From: Syncephalastrum monosporum B8922
Taxonomy: Eukaryota > Mucoromycota > Mucoromycetes > Mucorales > Syncephalastraceae
Reading direction: 5' to 3'
Assembly: GCA_000697355.1 (NCBI GenBank)
Contig: JNEN01001212.1
Coordinates: forward strand, 248,001 to 312,000
DNA length: 64,000 nucleotides
How positions within the stretch are numbered: position 1 is the stretch's first letter; the number at the start of each line of letters is the position of its first letter. The notes under the pieces are model-generated. The model did not search any database and had not been told where the DNA came from. It saw only the letters and a list, made by a program, of their open reading frames with translations. Positions 1-10,110 of the stretch are shown one piece after another. The position numbers and the translations under genes were made by a program.

Positions 1-260
1 CGGCTGTTATGTCATGCTCACTTTTATGTCTACTCTTATCATAGATTAAATATGCAGAAGACTCACGGGGTTCACCTTACTATGCCGGCGACCGTATCAC
101 GGCCCGTGAAGCGATCGACGGGTACCATGGCGCGTACAGCCAACTCATGACCCACAGCGCCGATAACCCTAGCTTGCGTTCTGAACTTGAGATCACCGTA
201 GCTCCCCGCTTGACTGAACTCCAAACTAAATACGAAGCATTGCCATCCTTGGAAGATTAG
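1..260 (+). CDS. 3' end of an unidentified gene (5' truncated)
   Basis: An open frame runs to a TAG at about 258-260 and encodes roughly the last 65 residues of a protein that begins outside the window. The frame is closed upstream near base 48, so an intron probably ends at the CAG around base 57. The visible tail contains YYAGDRITAREAIDGYHGAY and ends in SLED. It is hydrophilic and alpha-helical in character, with no membrane segment. I do not recognise the family. The call rests on the intron-like pyrimidine-rich sequence before the AG and on protein-like composition. The overlapping minus-strand ORF in the same stretch is taken as a shadow. Confidence 0.4.
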
Positions 261-1385
261 CCAAATCCGTCGGCCCGCAAAACTGCCTCTCAACTTTTTT
301 TTTATGTACTTTCTGTTCTTTTTACTTCAAAAACTCTTCCCGACCCTTGTCTGAACTCTCGATCGGTTGTATATACAGTATCTCTCTCTCTCTCTCTCTC
401 TTCACACGCTGTCCCTCTTCCTCCCGTCTTGCATCCCACACACAAAGAAAAAAACAAATGTGATTTACCTTTCCAATGAGCGTTCTATTTATAAGCTTGT
501 CTCCCCCTGCAGCATATGCAAAAGTGTGAGGGCCTATATTATGCTGTGTGATTATGAACCACAGACGAAAAATAATTATGTTGGGCTCTCCTTGCTTGCA
601 TCATTGTTTCGGCATTCAAGCCAATCAGCCGCCCGCTTGGCTGCCCCCGGTTCAGAAAGAGGGGCATCTGGAGGCTTTGTCCCTTTTTTTTTGTTCCTTC
701 ACTTGTTAAGTAAATATAGTTTGACTCATAAAACACACCCCACTTATCGCACGGCCCTGACCGAACAAAAGTACGGATGGAAATTTTGCTATTGAATGCC
801 CCACAATATCAAGCAAAAGATAGATTTTGTTTTAGAATCCTTCTGCTCTAAATTTTTTTTTCTGTAGAACGTTAAACGCCAAATGCAAAAAATAAAGGAC
901 GTTACTCTTACGAGCAAGTGGCCGTATATAAATTATACAATAAGATTTTCTGAATGTACTTTTGTCCTTCCAGTCACTATACAGTGTTGATAATATAAGA
1001 GCACATGCTGTATACTTGCTTGTTTTCACAATTGAGACGGCCTTAATAACTTCTCGCATGGTCCGTATTTTAAGATCGCTTGGCAAAAATGGAAGACGAA
1101 AGAGTTGAATGGCAGCAACGTAAAAGCACACCACGTTAGAATCCTTGTCAGGATCTGCTTTGATGTGCAGACTTTACGGGCTTTTGTGTGGGTAAACTGC
1201 GCGTGGCGTCGCCAGAGGAACCAGAGGAATTTGCTGGTGGGACGTGACACCAGATCTTGAATAGGATTGCCGTGATCAGTTGAGCCCAAATGTGATCATG
1301 CATATCCACAGACACACACTCACACACAGACAGACAAAGTATAAGTAAAGTTCATTTTTTTACACCTGTTTTCCTTCTTTTTATC
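261..1385. other. Intergenic stretch with a (TC)n microsatellite
   Basis: No supported gene is seen. A short TC-dinucleotide run lies at about 380-402. The later part (about 1290-1385) is CA/GA-rich with T tracts just before the F-box/RCC1 start codon and is probably its promoter and 5' leader. ORFs here on both strands are short and look random. Confidence 0.5.
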
Positions 1386-3060
1386 ATGACATTGTGCCAA
1401 CTACCGCTTGATATACTCCTTCATCATATATTACCGGAGCTAGACGCCGATACCCTCGCCCACCTTTCCGGGACTTCACGCTTCCTCCAGAGACTATGCA
1501 GCGATGAGCTGTTATGGCAACGCCTCGTCATGGCTGATTTCGGCGCGGTGTTGCAAGTAAAGCGCGGCTGGAAGATATTGTACGGCCTTCTTGATCGATC
1601 TCGCGTGTACACTTGGGGGAACAACAGCGACAAACGACTCGGCTTCAACGATCAGGACGACGACAAGCGCGATACGTAAGTACTGTCTCACCCCTTTTTC
1701 TTTTTCTTTTTTTTTTTTCTCTCGCGTGCCTGATCTTGATTTCATTAAACAACACTTCTCACATACAAACAAACAACACGCATCTTAGCTTTATGCGCGA
1801 AATCACGCTACCGCGTGAGCTGCGCTCATTACGCGCCAAGGGGATCGTTGATATTGTTGCAGGCGGCTGGTCCTTCCATGCACTGGACCGGCGGGGCCGT
1901 GTCTGGATGTGGGGTTGGGTAATGTCTCTTTATTTGGTTTGCTTCGCTCTCTGTGGAACGGGTCACTTATGCAGCCGTAGATGCAGCCAAAGCATCCCTT
2001 CACCACCAACGGATTTGCTAATCAGACGCTGGTGCGTGAACCCACGCCAGTGCAACTCCCAGCCCAAGTGCGGATACGGTCGATCGCCAGTGGACGGTCA
2101 CATGCGATCGCCTTGGACTCCCAAGGTCAGGTATGGCACTGGGCCAATTGTTGGCAACCGCCCCGTGTCCCCCTGCCACAAGCGTCGTCATCTGTTGTGC
2201 AAGTCTCGGCCAACTGGAACTATTCGAGTGTGCTTACCCGGAGTGGTGAGCTCTTTGTCATACCCTTCCCATCCACACTGGCCTCGACGACCCTCACAGA
2301 CAGACCCGTCACTCTGAGTCTCGTGCTCAACGACCTCGAACAATGCCGACAACAGCAACAACTGCAACAACATGATATCCATCGCACGCTGTCTTCTCCT
2401 ACTTCCATCTCGCACAGTTCTCTCCCTAACCGATCCCAGTCCTTACAACAAGAAGACGACGCTTTTGTTCAGGTGGCCGGCATGGAAAAGTACACGCTTG
2501 TACTGGCCCGATCGGGCCGTATATTCAAGTTTCGCACAGAAATGCGTGAATGGTTCAATATGTCCCCTGCCGCTCTCACCGAGGAACTCACACCCTTCTT
2601 CACGCCTGATACCCGCTTCATTTCGTCCCAATTCCGCACTTTTGCTGTCTGTACCTCGTCGGGCAAAGTCATGCTCGGTGCACAGGATGCTGCCCCCGAC
2701 GAGGAGCCCAAGCTGCTCGATGAACTCACCACAGACGTCTGTGCCGTTACCCTCGGCGAGTAAGTAGTCCTTCAAAAAAACACCCCTACCTGCTCCGCTA
2801 GTTGTATCTCATTCTCATTGGGGTTTAGTCACCACTATGGCGCACTGACCACCCAGGGCCGCATGTTGACCTGGGGTCGGTATAGTTCAGGCGCACTCGG
2901 CCGCGGCTATCAAGATCAACATCAGCTGGAGAGCAAACCACCGGACTGGGTGGAAACGCTGGATGAGATGCATGTCTTTGCGGCCGGATTTGGCGGGGTC
3001 CATTCAGGTTGCCTAGCGATTCCACGCCAAATGATACCAAGCACTGTTGTTTTCTGCTGA
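1386..3060 (+). CDS. F-box protein with RCC1-type repeats (Saf1-like)
   Basis: Likely a substrate-recognition subunit of an SCF ubiquitin ligase. The first exon begins MTLCQLPLDILLHHILPEL, an F-box opening, continues into the F-box core DTLAHLSGTSRFLQRLC, and then enters RCC1-style blades (VYTWGNNSDKRLG, VWMWGW, VWHWANCW, MLTWGRYSSGALGRGY). I infer four exons: 1386-1675, 1789-1918, 1987-2759 and 2829-3060. All junctions are GT-AG and keep frame; the last junction restores GDHHYGALT, typical of an RCC1 blade. The order F-box then RCC1 repeats matches SCF-associated factor 1 type proteins; the exact orthologue is inference. It is convergent with SDE2, the stops lying about 40 bp apart. Confidence 0.82.
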
Positions 3061-3101
3061 TTAAATATCACACTGCTTTTTGTTTTGCTTTTATTTTCGC
3101 T

Positions 3102-4249
3102 TTAATTGGCCCGTCTACGCTTGCCCGTAGTTTTGCTTTGGCTCGAAGAGGATGCCGAGGATGCGGTGTTCTTGGCTGGGACTTGTACTTCTTCATCGTT
3201 TTCCTCTTCGACGAGACCTTCGTCGTCGTCGTCGTCCTCGCTCGAATCGTCGTCGCCTTGGTCCTCAAAATCCTCATCCTCCTCACTGTCGTAATCTTCA
3301 TCGTAATTGGTTTCCAAAAAGTCCGAGAGCACCTTTTTTGAGTTCTCCTTGTCGTCGCCTTCATCATCGTCGCCGTCGTCGGCTCCTCCGGTGGGTGTGC
3401 CTGAGCCGCCGTTTGTTGTGCTTTCGGTGGTATTGGTATTACTCGCGACGGCTTTGCCCTTGCCTTTGTCTTTCTTTGTCTCCTGCGCTGGCTCTTGTTT
3501 CTGTTTCTTTGGCTCGGGTTCACCATCCATGGCCTCGTCCTCGTCCTCCTCATCCTCGTCTTCGTCTTCGTCGTCGTCATCATCGTACATGGAGGCCAGC
3601 ATTGCTGCAGCAGCAGCTGACTTTTCCGTCTTCTGTTTCTTAAACAGGCTTCCTACGGCACTCTTGACACTGTCAATCATCTCTTCACGATCTTCCAGGA
3701 ACTGGTTGTCATCGAAGAGATGTTTCGGCTGTTCTGGCTCGCGCAAGGCCTTTTCGATCTTCTTTTGGATACGTTCGCGTCGCTCTTTCTCGCGTTCAGG
3801 TATCTTTTCCAGTTCTTCTTGAAGTCTGAACCGTCTAAATGAGTACTCTGCGCTTTTTCATACTATGCCGTGTCTTACTTTTTGGCTTCGTTCACGGTAC
3901 GAATACGACGACCTTGGAGATCACGGCATGCTTCATAATTGGTCGTCTTTTGCGCATTCATACGACCACCCTGAGCACGCAGCATCGAGCCAAAACCGCC
4001 CTTGCCACCATGGAGGCGCAAGGACATGGATAGCATGAGAGGCCCTTCAGAGTGATCGAAGAGCTCTCTCGAGTTGTCCATCGGAAGACCTCCCACCGTT
4101 GTGATGCGCTGATCCTCTTCGCCAATGGACGTTAAACTGGCAAGACGGTGCTTGAGATCCATCACGGTGGGCATGTCATCGCCGTCAAAAGTAACGCAGA
4201 CTGGTTTCAGGCCACCAAATAAGCTGACAATCGCTTGGTTGTAATGCAT
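3102..4249 (-). CDS. SDE2: Sde2-type ubiquitin-like splicing/genome-maintenance factor
   Basis: The N-terminal ubiquitin-like fold ends in [19 protein letters not shown], which holds the Sde2 signature GG^KGGFGS. In characterised Sde2 proteins processing after GG releases a lysine-starting C-terminal fragment that joins the spliceosome and can enter N-end-rule degradation. After it comes the conserved [16 protein letters not shown] segment, then a charged helical region ([18 protein letters not shown]) and a long Asp/Glu-rich and Lys-rich disordered tail ending KRRRAN. One 44-bp GT-AG intron (about 3835-3878) joins the two reading frames. The start at 4249 is my choice; an upstream ATG near 4330 is in frame but adds a sequence that does not look like ubiquitin. 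Orthology is strong from the motif and layout. Confidence 0.85.
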
Positions 4250-4711
4250 GTTTGTAAAGAATGAAGGAATCAAAGAAAGGAGAGAGAGGTATCGACCACT
4301 TTGGAAACTTGTGTAGCATCCATGGTCCAATCAAATTCCATTATTTTGTGGGGTGTCCTTTCGCCAGAACACGCCGTCTTTCATACAAATGCTTTCTCAA
4401 CCCGCGTTCAAGCCCATCGATCCCAACACCAACCTCGTGAGCGCGTCGAAATACCTATCGAGTCTTGTACTTTCAGTGATTCAAATGTCTTCTACTACTT
4501 GAGAGCGAACAAGTCTGAGAAAATGGGAAACCTCATAGGTATACAAAAAGTTTACGGCATAATGGGCATAGTGGTGATGTGAGGAGTAGCAAAACACGAT
4601 AGATTCTCTAGACAAGCAGCTCTATGAAAGCTTGCAAGTATAGTAACACCTTAGAGCGGGCGTATGGCTGTTGTCAGAAACTGCAATGACTGGTATGAGC
4701 CGGTTCAGGAG

Positions 4712-5457
4712 TCAAACCGGGCGTGCGGCTATCGGGACGTGTATCACGTGAGTCAGGTACAGAGTCTGACATGGGCAATCCTTGCTCGAGAGATCTTTCA
4801 TGAGTAAGTTTGTTGGGGTGAACACTCGTATAGTTCGCTTTCTTGTGCCTTTCTTATTTGCAGCAGTTGCAGTGCAGGGGAAAAGTGGTTCATACAAGGC
4901 GGTCACATGCTTGTATCTCATGGGTAAGAGGCAGATAATCGGTCTGGTCTTTGTATAGGGAGTATTGATGCAGGGCCAAGAAAGAGTCCGTTTATCCTCA
5001 GCAAACGCTGTCGTTCGCATCTTCGTCATACTGAGCAGCATCAGTACGGAACATGCTGGCCAAAAGATCAGGCCCGCATAATTTCAGGCCAGAAGAATTC
5101 ACTCGAACCACACGACTCGCCTTGGATAGACGACCGCGTTCATTATAGCGCAATTTCTCACTCACACACCTTCCATACAGGCGTGAGTCATAGCTTCTTT
5201 GGCATCAAAAGTGAAAATAACAACAGTGTCAGAGCCAATAGTTGTAAGTCTGTATCGAATATAAATTGGTAGGTCTTTTTTAGACAGGAAATCAGCTCGC
5301 TCGTCCAATCATGAGCTCCCCCTTTGCTTTCATTGTCCATAGTCGATGAACGCAGGAGCCGAAATATAAGGATGAATTTGCAACTCACTTTCACCACTGC
5401 TACTTTCCTCTCTTTTACAAACCTCAATCTTCCCAAGGATAACGACAATTTCTCCAA
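4712..5457 (-). pseudogene. Decayed ORF of unknown function in repeat copy A
   Basis: Reading leftwards from the F-box gene, the minus strand holds conserved peptide stretches shared with copy B: one frame reads SDTVVIFTFDAKEAMTHACM, the next reads NSSGLKLCGPDLLASMFRTD. The copies conserve residues across several frames, and the frames are broken by stops or frameshifts in both. The first stretch vaguely resembles the strand-helix part of an RNA-recognition fold or a retroelement gag/ORF1 protein, but that is a guess. It lies divergently from the F-box pseudogene with about 50 bp between. Confidence 0.35.
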
Positions 5458-6633
5458 TCTTCTTGGACGCCTTCCGGAGGAGCTTTTGGTACGCTTGTTG
5501 AGCTGTGTGTGAAAAGCGGTGATCCAGGTTGTTAACGGTTATGATAGTATACAATCCTGACAATGCTCACATCAGTTGACCTGTGGGAGCTTGAACGTGT
5601 GTGTCGCGGGTTTCGAGATCTCCTGAACTGGAGAAATCCGATGACAGGCGCTTGCGGATGCTTATGACAATACAGTTGCGCTGCAGAACGTACCTCTCTA
5701 CTGCGTTGAAAACACGAAGATAAGGCCTAACGAGTCAAGGATGATGACTCTCCAACTGTACCTGTGGTGGCCGACCGCTGCGGTATACCCTTGCCGCGTC
5801 CATTTACGTATCGTCCCGTATTTCGTCTGTTGGCCGGTCTGCATTGCGAGTTTTGCGGCCGGTCGTCCAACAACGTCCAACAAAAGGGATATCCTGATTT
5901 ATTGGATGTTCGGCATCCTTTGCAGCCGCTCGTGCTTTGGCCAACGCACCACCCACACGAACAATCTAACTGAAGAACAGATCACCCAGCTTATACCAGC
6001 GCAAACACTGTACCCCTCACATCGAAGACGGCGGCTTCCCTCTCGAGTCAGGACCACCTCCACCAGGCTCAACACCATCTGACTTACTCTCCAAATGCAT
6101 CCATAATGGTTGCAACGCGTTCATCTATGTTGTCCGCATCCGCCCTGCTCATACATTGATTCTGTTGCTCTTTCAGATCATAATTATCCTCCCTCTTATC
6201 GCGACATCACAGCATACAACGAGTTGTCAGACATTCGCCCTTTCCTCTGTGATACTTTTAAGGCCCTAATGATGGTTTCTGTGGGTTCACAGCCCTTTCT
6301 TACGCTGCCACCGGTAACGATAACCCTGCAGGCGGTATCCCGTCCGACCAGTGACTAGCCGCTTCGTTTGGAATCGGCATGTAGAGGGGCACTTGGCAGC
6401 TAGTACCCTGCAGGAAAAAAAAATAAGTTACCCGAAAAACCTCAACCAACAAAAAAATATTGCCCCTCCAACATCCATTGGCCTAACAATTCAACGAGAA
6501 GAGCGTTTAGTACAGCTGCGAAACCTCCAGACCACGATGGAGTACCGTATACAAAATGATCCCTGTTCTGAGGTCTTTCGACAAAGACAAACCCTGCAGC
6601 GCCACCCGCCTCGTCTGTCCTACCGCCTACTGA
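5446..6633 (+). pseudogene. F-box-like gene, copy A (frameshifted)
   Basis: The 5' part encodes LLGRLPEELLVRLLS and, after a likely intron, VDLWELERVCRGFRDLL, together an F-box. Downstream is the cysteine cluster seen in many fungal F-box proteins: CEFCGRSS followed, one frame over, by IYWMFGILCSRSCFGQRTT and LTEEQITQLI. The shift comes from a 10-bp tandem duplication near 5866-5885 (GTCCAACAACGTCCAAC), which copy B lacks. About 300 bp (6030-6330) absent from copy B still reads as protein here (SDLLSKCIHNGCNAFIYV, then DHNYPPSYRDITAYNELSD after a possible intron). The matching end of copy B is a TGA, here at 6631-6633. Probably non-functional. Confidence 0.6.
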
Positions 6634-6784
6634 CAGTAAAGGCGGTATATTTTCTATTTTCTTTTTCTTATTTCTTTGCCCACAATAAAGGACCCGTATG
6701 TGTATAGCCAAGTTGCTTAATACAAAAATAATTTACATTACGCGTCTTGTGTGTATAAAGGAGAATTCTACCTGTTGCTATTGC

Positions 6785-7174
6785 CAAACCTGAGCATGCA
6801 GGAAGGATGAATACCGAAAGCGAGTCAGAGACTCTCGAGGTGATGTCAGCAACTCTTGGAGGACACTCTGATGATCAGTATCCAAGCGGTAAAACAGATA
6901 GTTCTACGCAAGGCCTCTATTTAATGTGCGGAGTCGAGCACGTTCAACTTCCCACAACTCTGGATGCTATCGTGCCTTACTTATTACCATTGGACAAAAT
7001 CTTGGCTATTATGTCAAACTTCACGCAAGTTGTCCGTCGTCAAACTCATGATTATGACCACCACCCGCATACGCTTTCCAACGGACAGCTACGCAGTATC
7101 ATTGATCCCAGGACATGCCACAAACGAAGATCAACTATGAGTCATGGTGGAGTGTGTTTACCTTTCGATGAATA
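6785..7174 (+). pseudogene. Fragment of the C2H2-finger gene family (copy A)
   Basis: An open frame from ATG 6807 gives 122 residues. Its second half (LYLMCGVEHVQLPTTLDAIV ... LDKILAIMSNFTQVVR ... YDHHPHTLSNGQLRSIIDP) aligns with the C-terminus of the intact relative at 31825-33515 (LYLMCEVAQLRFPSVLEEIV ... LDTVMAIMTSFEQAAR). The first half corresponds to an internal exon of that gene read in another frame, and the zinc fingers are missing. The junction near 6900 looks like an internal deletion. It directly follows the F-box pseudogene, as in copy B. Confidence 0.6.
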
Positions 7175-7185
7175 AAGACGTTTCG

Positions 7186-8880
7186 CTATAATTCTTTCTT
7201 GTTCAGGAGAATGGTAAAGGGACGCATTAATAATCGCACCGCAAATAGCCTGTAATAATTCGCACTACCCAAGGAGGCTGCAGAAATATCTGCAAAAAAG
7301 AAGGGATTCGAAAGCGAACTACCGATGCGCGAGTGGCTGAGAGTGTGGTGCGTGGAGTAATAGTTTAAAAGAGGAGGAAGCAAAAGAGGACAGACAGGGC
7401 AGGTCAAGACAGGAACCCGACTGAGCGGACGGAACGCGGAGCGATGGAATGTTAAGGATTCAAACAGAGAAGGCAAGGATGCTGCACAACACATGCACAC
7501 AAGGTTAGCACATCCATAACTGGGGGATAAGGACTGAACGGAATACTGAACAAAAGAGATGGGATCAAGCAAACCAGACAGGATTTGAGAAAGGGCTACT
7601 ACCTAAATCTAGAGACAAAAAGGCTGATACATGGATCTTGATATAGGCGGTATGAGTTAGGCAAGGCCCCTTGTAGAGGGCGCACTCTGAAATAAACATT
7701 CGAGATAAGCATAAAGAATGGACAGATAGTACGATCAGAGGTGAAGAAAAAAGATAGGTGTGTTTAGGAGTATATGATACAAACTGACCCACAAGCAGAT
7801 GAAGATACAGTAAAATCAAGCAAGCAGCTACGAACATCATCTCAGTTGCGGATTATGGTGTTAGTGACCTTATCAAATGTTTGACGGGACTGATCAACTT
7901 CCAGAGCAACCGGCCGTTAATCATTTTCCCTTTCTTGTTTAAAGAAATACTCCTCGACGTCGATAACGTGACAGGCCGGCATAAAGGATGAGCAAATGAT
8001 GAAGCATTTTTTTCCCAGGGCATGCAGTGTTCCCCATAATCGATGAGGAAAGGGCTACGTGGTGAAAGACTGAGCCTCTGTCGCAAAGTCCTGTTGAAGC
8101 AGACAAAGGTCTTGATCATTGGACGGCTCTGGGCCATTTATTTTTCTGTTGAAAAAATTCAAGCTGGCTAACTTTGTCTGACAGGCGATTTTAGAACTTT
8201 CCAAACTGGCTCTGCTGTTGCGCGTTGTGGAGCCTTCGGAAGAAGCTGTGTCAAGTTTTCCCTCGATAAGAAAAGAAAAAAAAAAAAAAGAGACGTACTC
8301 GATAGTTGGTTTAGACGTGAGGACTATATATAGTCTCAGGCGACGAGTGTGCTAGACTCTAGAAATGAATATAAAGGAGACGGACTGAAATTTGTGCAAT
8401 GATCTTGGAAGCAGTTCTGGAGAGTAGTCCACCGGAACTTTTACGCATCCTCGATGGACATGCGACCGGGTGCAGCACGCTGCGAATAATTTTCAGGTAT
8501 GGAGTGTGCCTTTGCGAAGTTTTAACGTAGAGTTCGAAACTGAAGAAGCATTTTAAGATGCAAGGGTCGTGGATTGTCGTACACATGATTATTTATAAAT
8601 TGGTTGTTTCCCATGGTACGATACTGTATGCATGAAGCTGTACGTATCGGACTGAGTAAAATTTGTGGTTTGCAGGCTTATCTCAGGCGAGAGCTTCTAT
8701 TACTGTACTTGTAATCGGCTTATATCAATGTACAGTAACCGTAGTATCTAAAATACAAAGTGGGAGACGGTAATTAGGGAGTTGAGAGGGTAAGTGGCGA
8801 AGCATAATTCCTTCGCAAGCTGCCGCAGTACACAAAGGGATAAGCGTGAAATCGCAGTGCTGCGGCAGTACGCCTCTTCC
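7186..8880. other. Intergenic stretch without a supported gene
   Basis: Only short ORFs occur, mostly pyrimidine-rich on the minus strand. A small plus-strand frame at 8399 (MILEAVLESSPPELLRILDG) has an F-box-like PPELLRIL and a following donor-like GTATGG, but nothing continues it; it could be a relic. An A tract lies at about 8277-8290. Two palindromic sites just upstream of the orphan gene are listed separately. Confidence 0.4.
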
Positions 8881-8890
8881 CAATATAAAT
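8820..8890 (+). promoter_or_regulatory. Paired 9-bp palindromic sites and TATA box of the orphan gene
   Basis: CTGCCGCAGTAC (about 8820) and CTGCGGCAGTAC (about 8861) lie about 40 bp apart, each centred on a near-palindrome; CTGCCGCAG is the reverse complement of CTGCGGCAG. A TATAAAT at 8884-8890 follows and the start codon is 62 bp further on. This arrangement fits a regulated core promoter with two factor-binding sites; the factor is unknown. Confidence 0.45.
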
Positions 8891-8951
8891 ACCGGAGCAG
8901 GCGAAACCTTTATCTTTACTTTACTACACCCTTTCTATTCAGTCAAAGGCC

Positions 8952-10019
8952 ATGTTAGACCTTGCTACAACAAATCTCGCTTTTGGTGAAACGGTGCTGG
9001 CGGACGAGGTCGACTACCTCAAGGCCATTTCTCTGCTCACTGACGAGGCACAATTCCCGTCCCTTGGGAGCCCGTGCAAGAGTACCAGCAAGAGCACCGG
9101 CAAGAGTACCAGCAATAGTAATAGCAAGAGCAGCAGCAGCGCGAACAGTAACCGTTCTCAAAAGTACGAAAACGAGCCGACATGGGAGTTCTTGGGCGAC
9201 AGCAAAACAGATGACGTCAAGAGCTTGGACAGCGTACAGCTTTGGAGCGAATCCTTTTCTGAGGTGGCCGAACGCAACGTCGACCATGCGACAGACCACA
9301 ACGTCCCCGAGCCTATCGGCTATTTCCAAACCATCCCCTCCCGGCCGAAGCGGACCACGAGCGAGCTGCCGCAGCGCCGCCCAGCCGAGGAAGAGGAAGA
9401 TTCAATGGATGATATCGACATATTCTTGCAACGCAAGGTATCTGGACCTGCCTCCAACGTGATGCACAAGTACCATGCGAAACACAAGGCCCGGTGGGCA
9501 CAGCAGATAATCATCAAAGAATACAAGCGCGAGAGCCGACAGCAAGCCAAGGCCAAATCCAATGCAGCATTGGCAGGCTGTTTTGAAGACGAGCAGCCAT
9601 CCCCGAAAGCACTGCGCCTCCTCGAGAGACGGCACCCACGCGACTTTACGCTCAAGCCGTCCGAGTTCGTCTCTGCTCGCAGTCCGACAAGATACCTGTG
9701 GCAGACAGGAGACAAAGAATTCTTTTACACCTGCTTATGGCACGCGATGCGCAAGGGTCAAGAAAGCTACGTGGATTTCCTGCTTTCCCCAGATGTGCCT
9801 AAAGCCTTCCGGGAGTTTTACGCCTACGACTGTTATTTCCCAACCACGAGCTCCTCGGTGTGGATCATTGAGCTGATTCGCCTTATGTTTGATACCACCG
9901 TGAAGGGGTACTCCTTCAAACTTTTCCTGAACGGCTCTTACTGTGGTCCACGGAACGCCCCTCGTGGAAAGGCGCGTACAAACTTTATAAAATATTACGA
10001 AGAAAGCGTAGCGACTTAA
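8952..10019 (+). CDS. Orphan 355-aa protein, single exon
   Basis: One uninterrupted frame from ATG 8952 to TAA, preceded by a good TATA box. I do not recognise the family. Residues about 35-75 are a Ser/Lys/Thr low-complexity stretch built from SKST/GKST-like units. An acidic middle (EEEEDSMDDIDIF) is followed by a basic helix (KYHAKHKARWAQQ, KEYKRESRQQAKAKS) that could be a nuclear localisation signal. The C-terminal 130 residues are aromatic and look folded (ARSPTRYLWQTGDKEFFYTC, VWIIELIRLMF, YSFKLFLNGSYCGPRN). No signal peptide or membrane segment is seen. It converges on RPS15 with a 91-bp gap. Expression is plausible from promoter, length and composition. Confidence 0.7.
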   Translation: MLDLATTNLAFGETVLADEVDYLKAISLLTDEAQFPSLGSPCKSTSKSTGKSTSNSNSKSSSSANSNRSQKYENEPTWEFLGDSKTDDVKSLDSVQLWSESFSEVAERNVDHATDHNVPEPIGYFQTIPSRPKRTTSELPQRRPAEEEEDSMDDIDIFLQRKVSGPASNVMHKYHAKHKARWAQQIIIKEYKRESRQQAKAKSNAALAGCFEDEQPSPKALRLLERRHPRDFTLKPSEFVSARSPTRYLWQTGDKEFFYTCLWHAMRKGQESYVDFLLSPDVPKAFREFYAYDCYFPTTSSSVWIIELIRLMFDTTVKGYSFKLFLNGSYCGPRNAPRGKARTNFIKYYEESVAT

Positions 10020-10110
10020 ATAAAGCAGTAGCATGTCTCGTATAATATATATAACTTGTTCTTTTTTTTTGTGAAAGTGGTCGTGCTTTATTCCCAGGAT
10101 AACAATAGAA

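Larger units (their letters stand above)
4655..6910 (+). repeat. Segmental repeat copy A (inverted partner at 42.2-44.5 kb)
   Basis: Long stretches of this segment match the reverse complement of about 42735-44470, by eye with long near-identical blocks (for example the 150 bp around 5188-5350 and the block at 6640-6900). It carries three pieces: a minus-strand ORF of unknown function, a plus-strand F-box-like pseudogene and the start of a C2H2-family fragment. The two copies differ by several indels, copy B usually being shorter. No terminal inverted repeats, target-site duplications or transposase/reverse transcriptase are visible, so a segmental duplication with inversion is as likely as a mobile element. 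Confidence 0.75.

Noticed and set aside
3068..3822. Several long frames opposite the Sde2 tail
   Set aside because: They come from Asp/Glu/Lys and Ser codon runs of the acidic tail; the minus-strand frame joins to the conserved Sde2 domain.
7321..7370. tRNA A-box-like GCGCGAGTGGCTGAG
   Set aside because: No B box follows within the expected distance.
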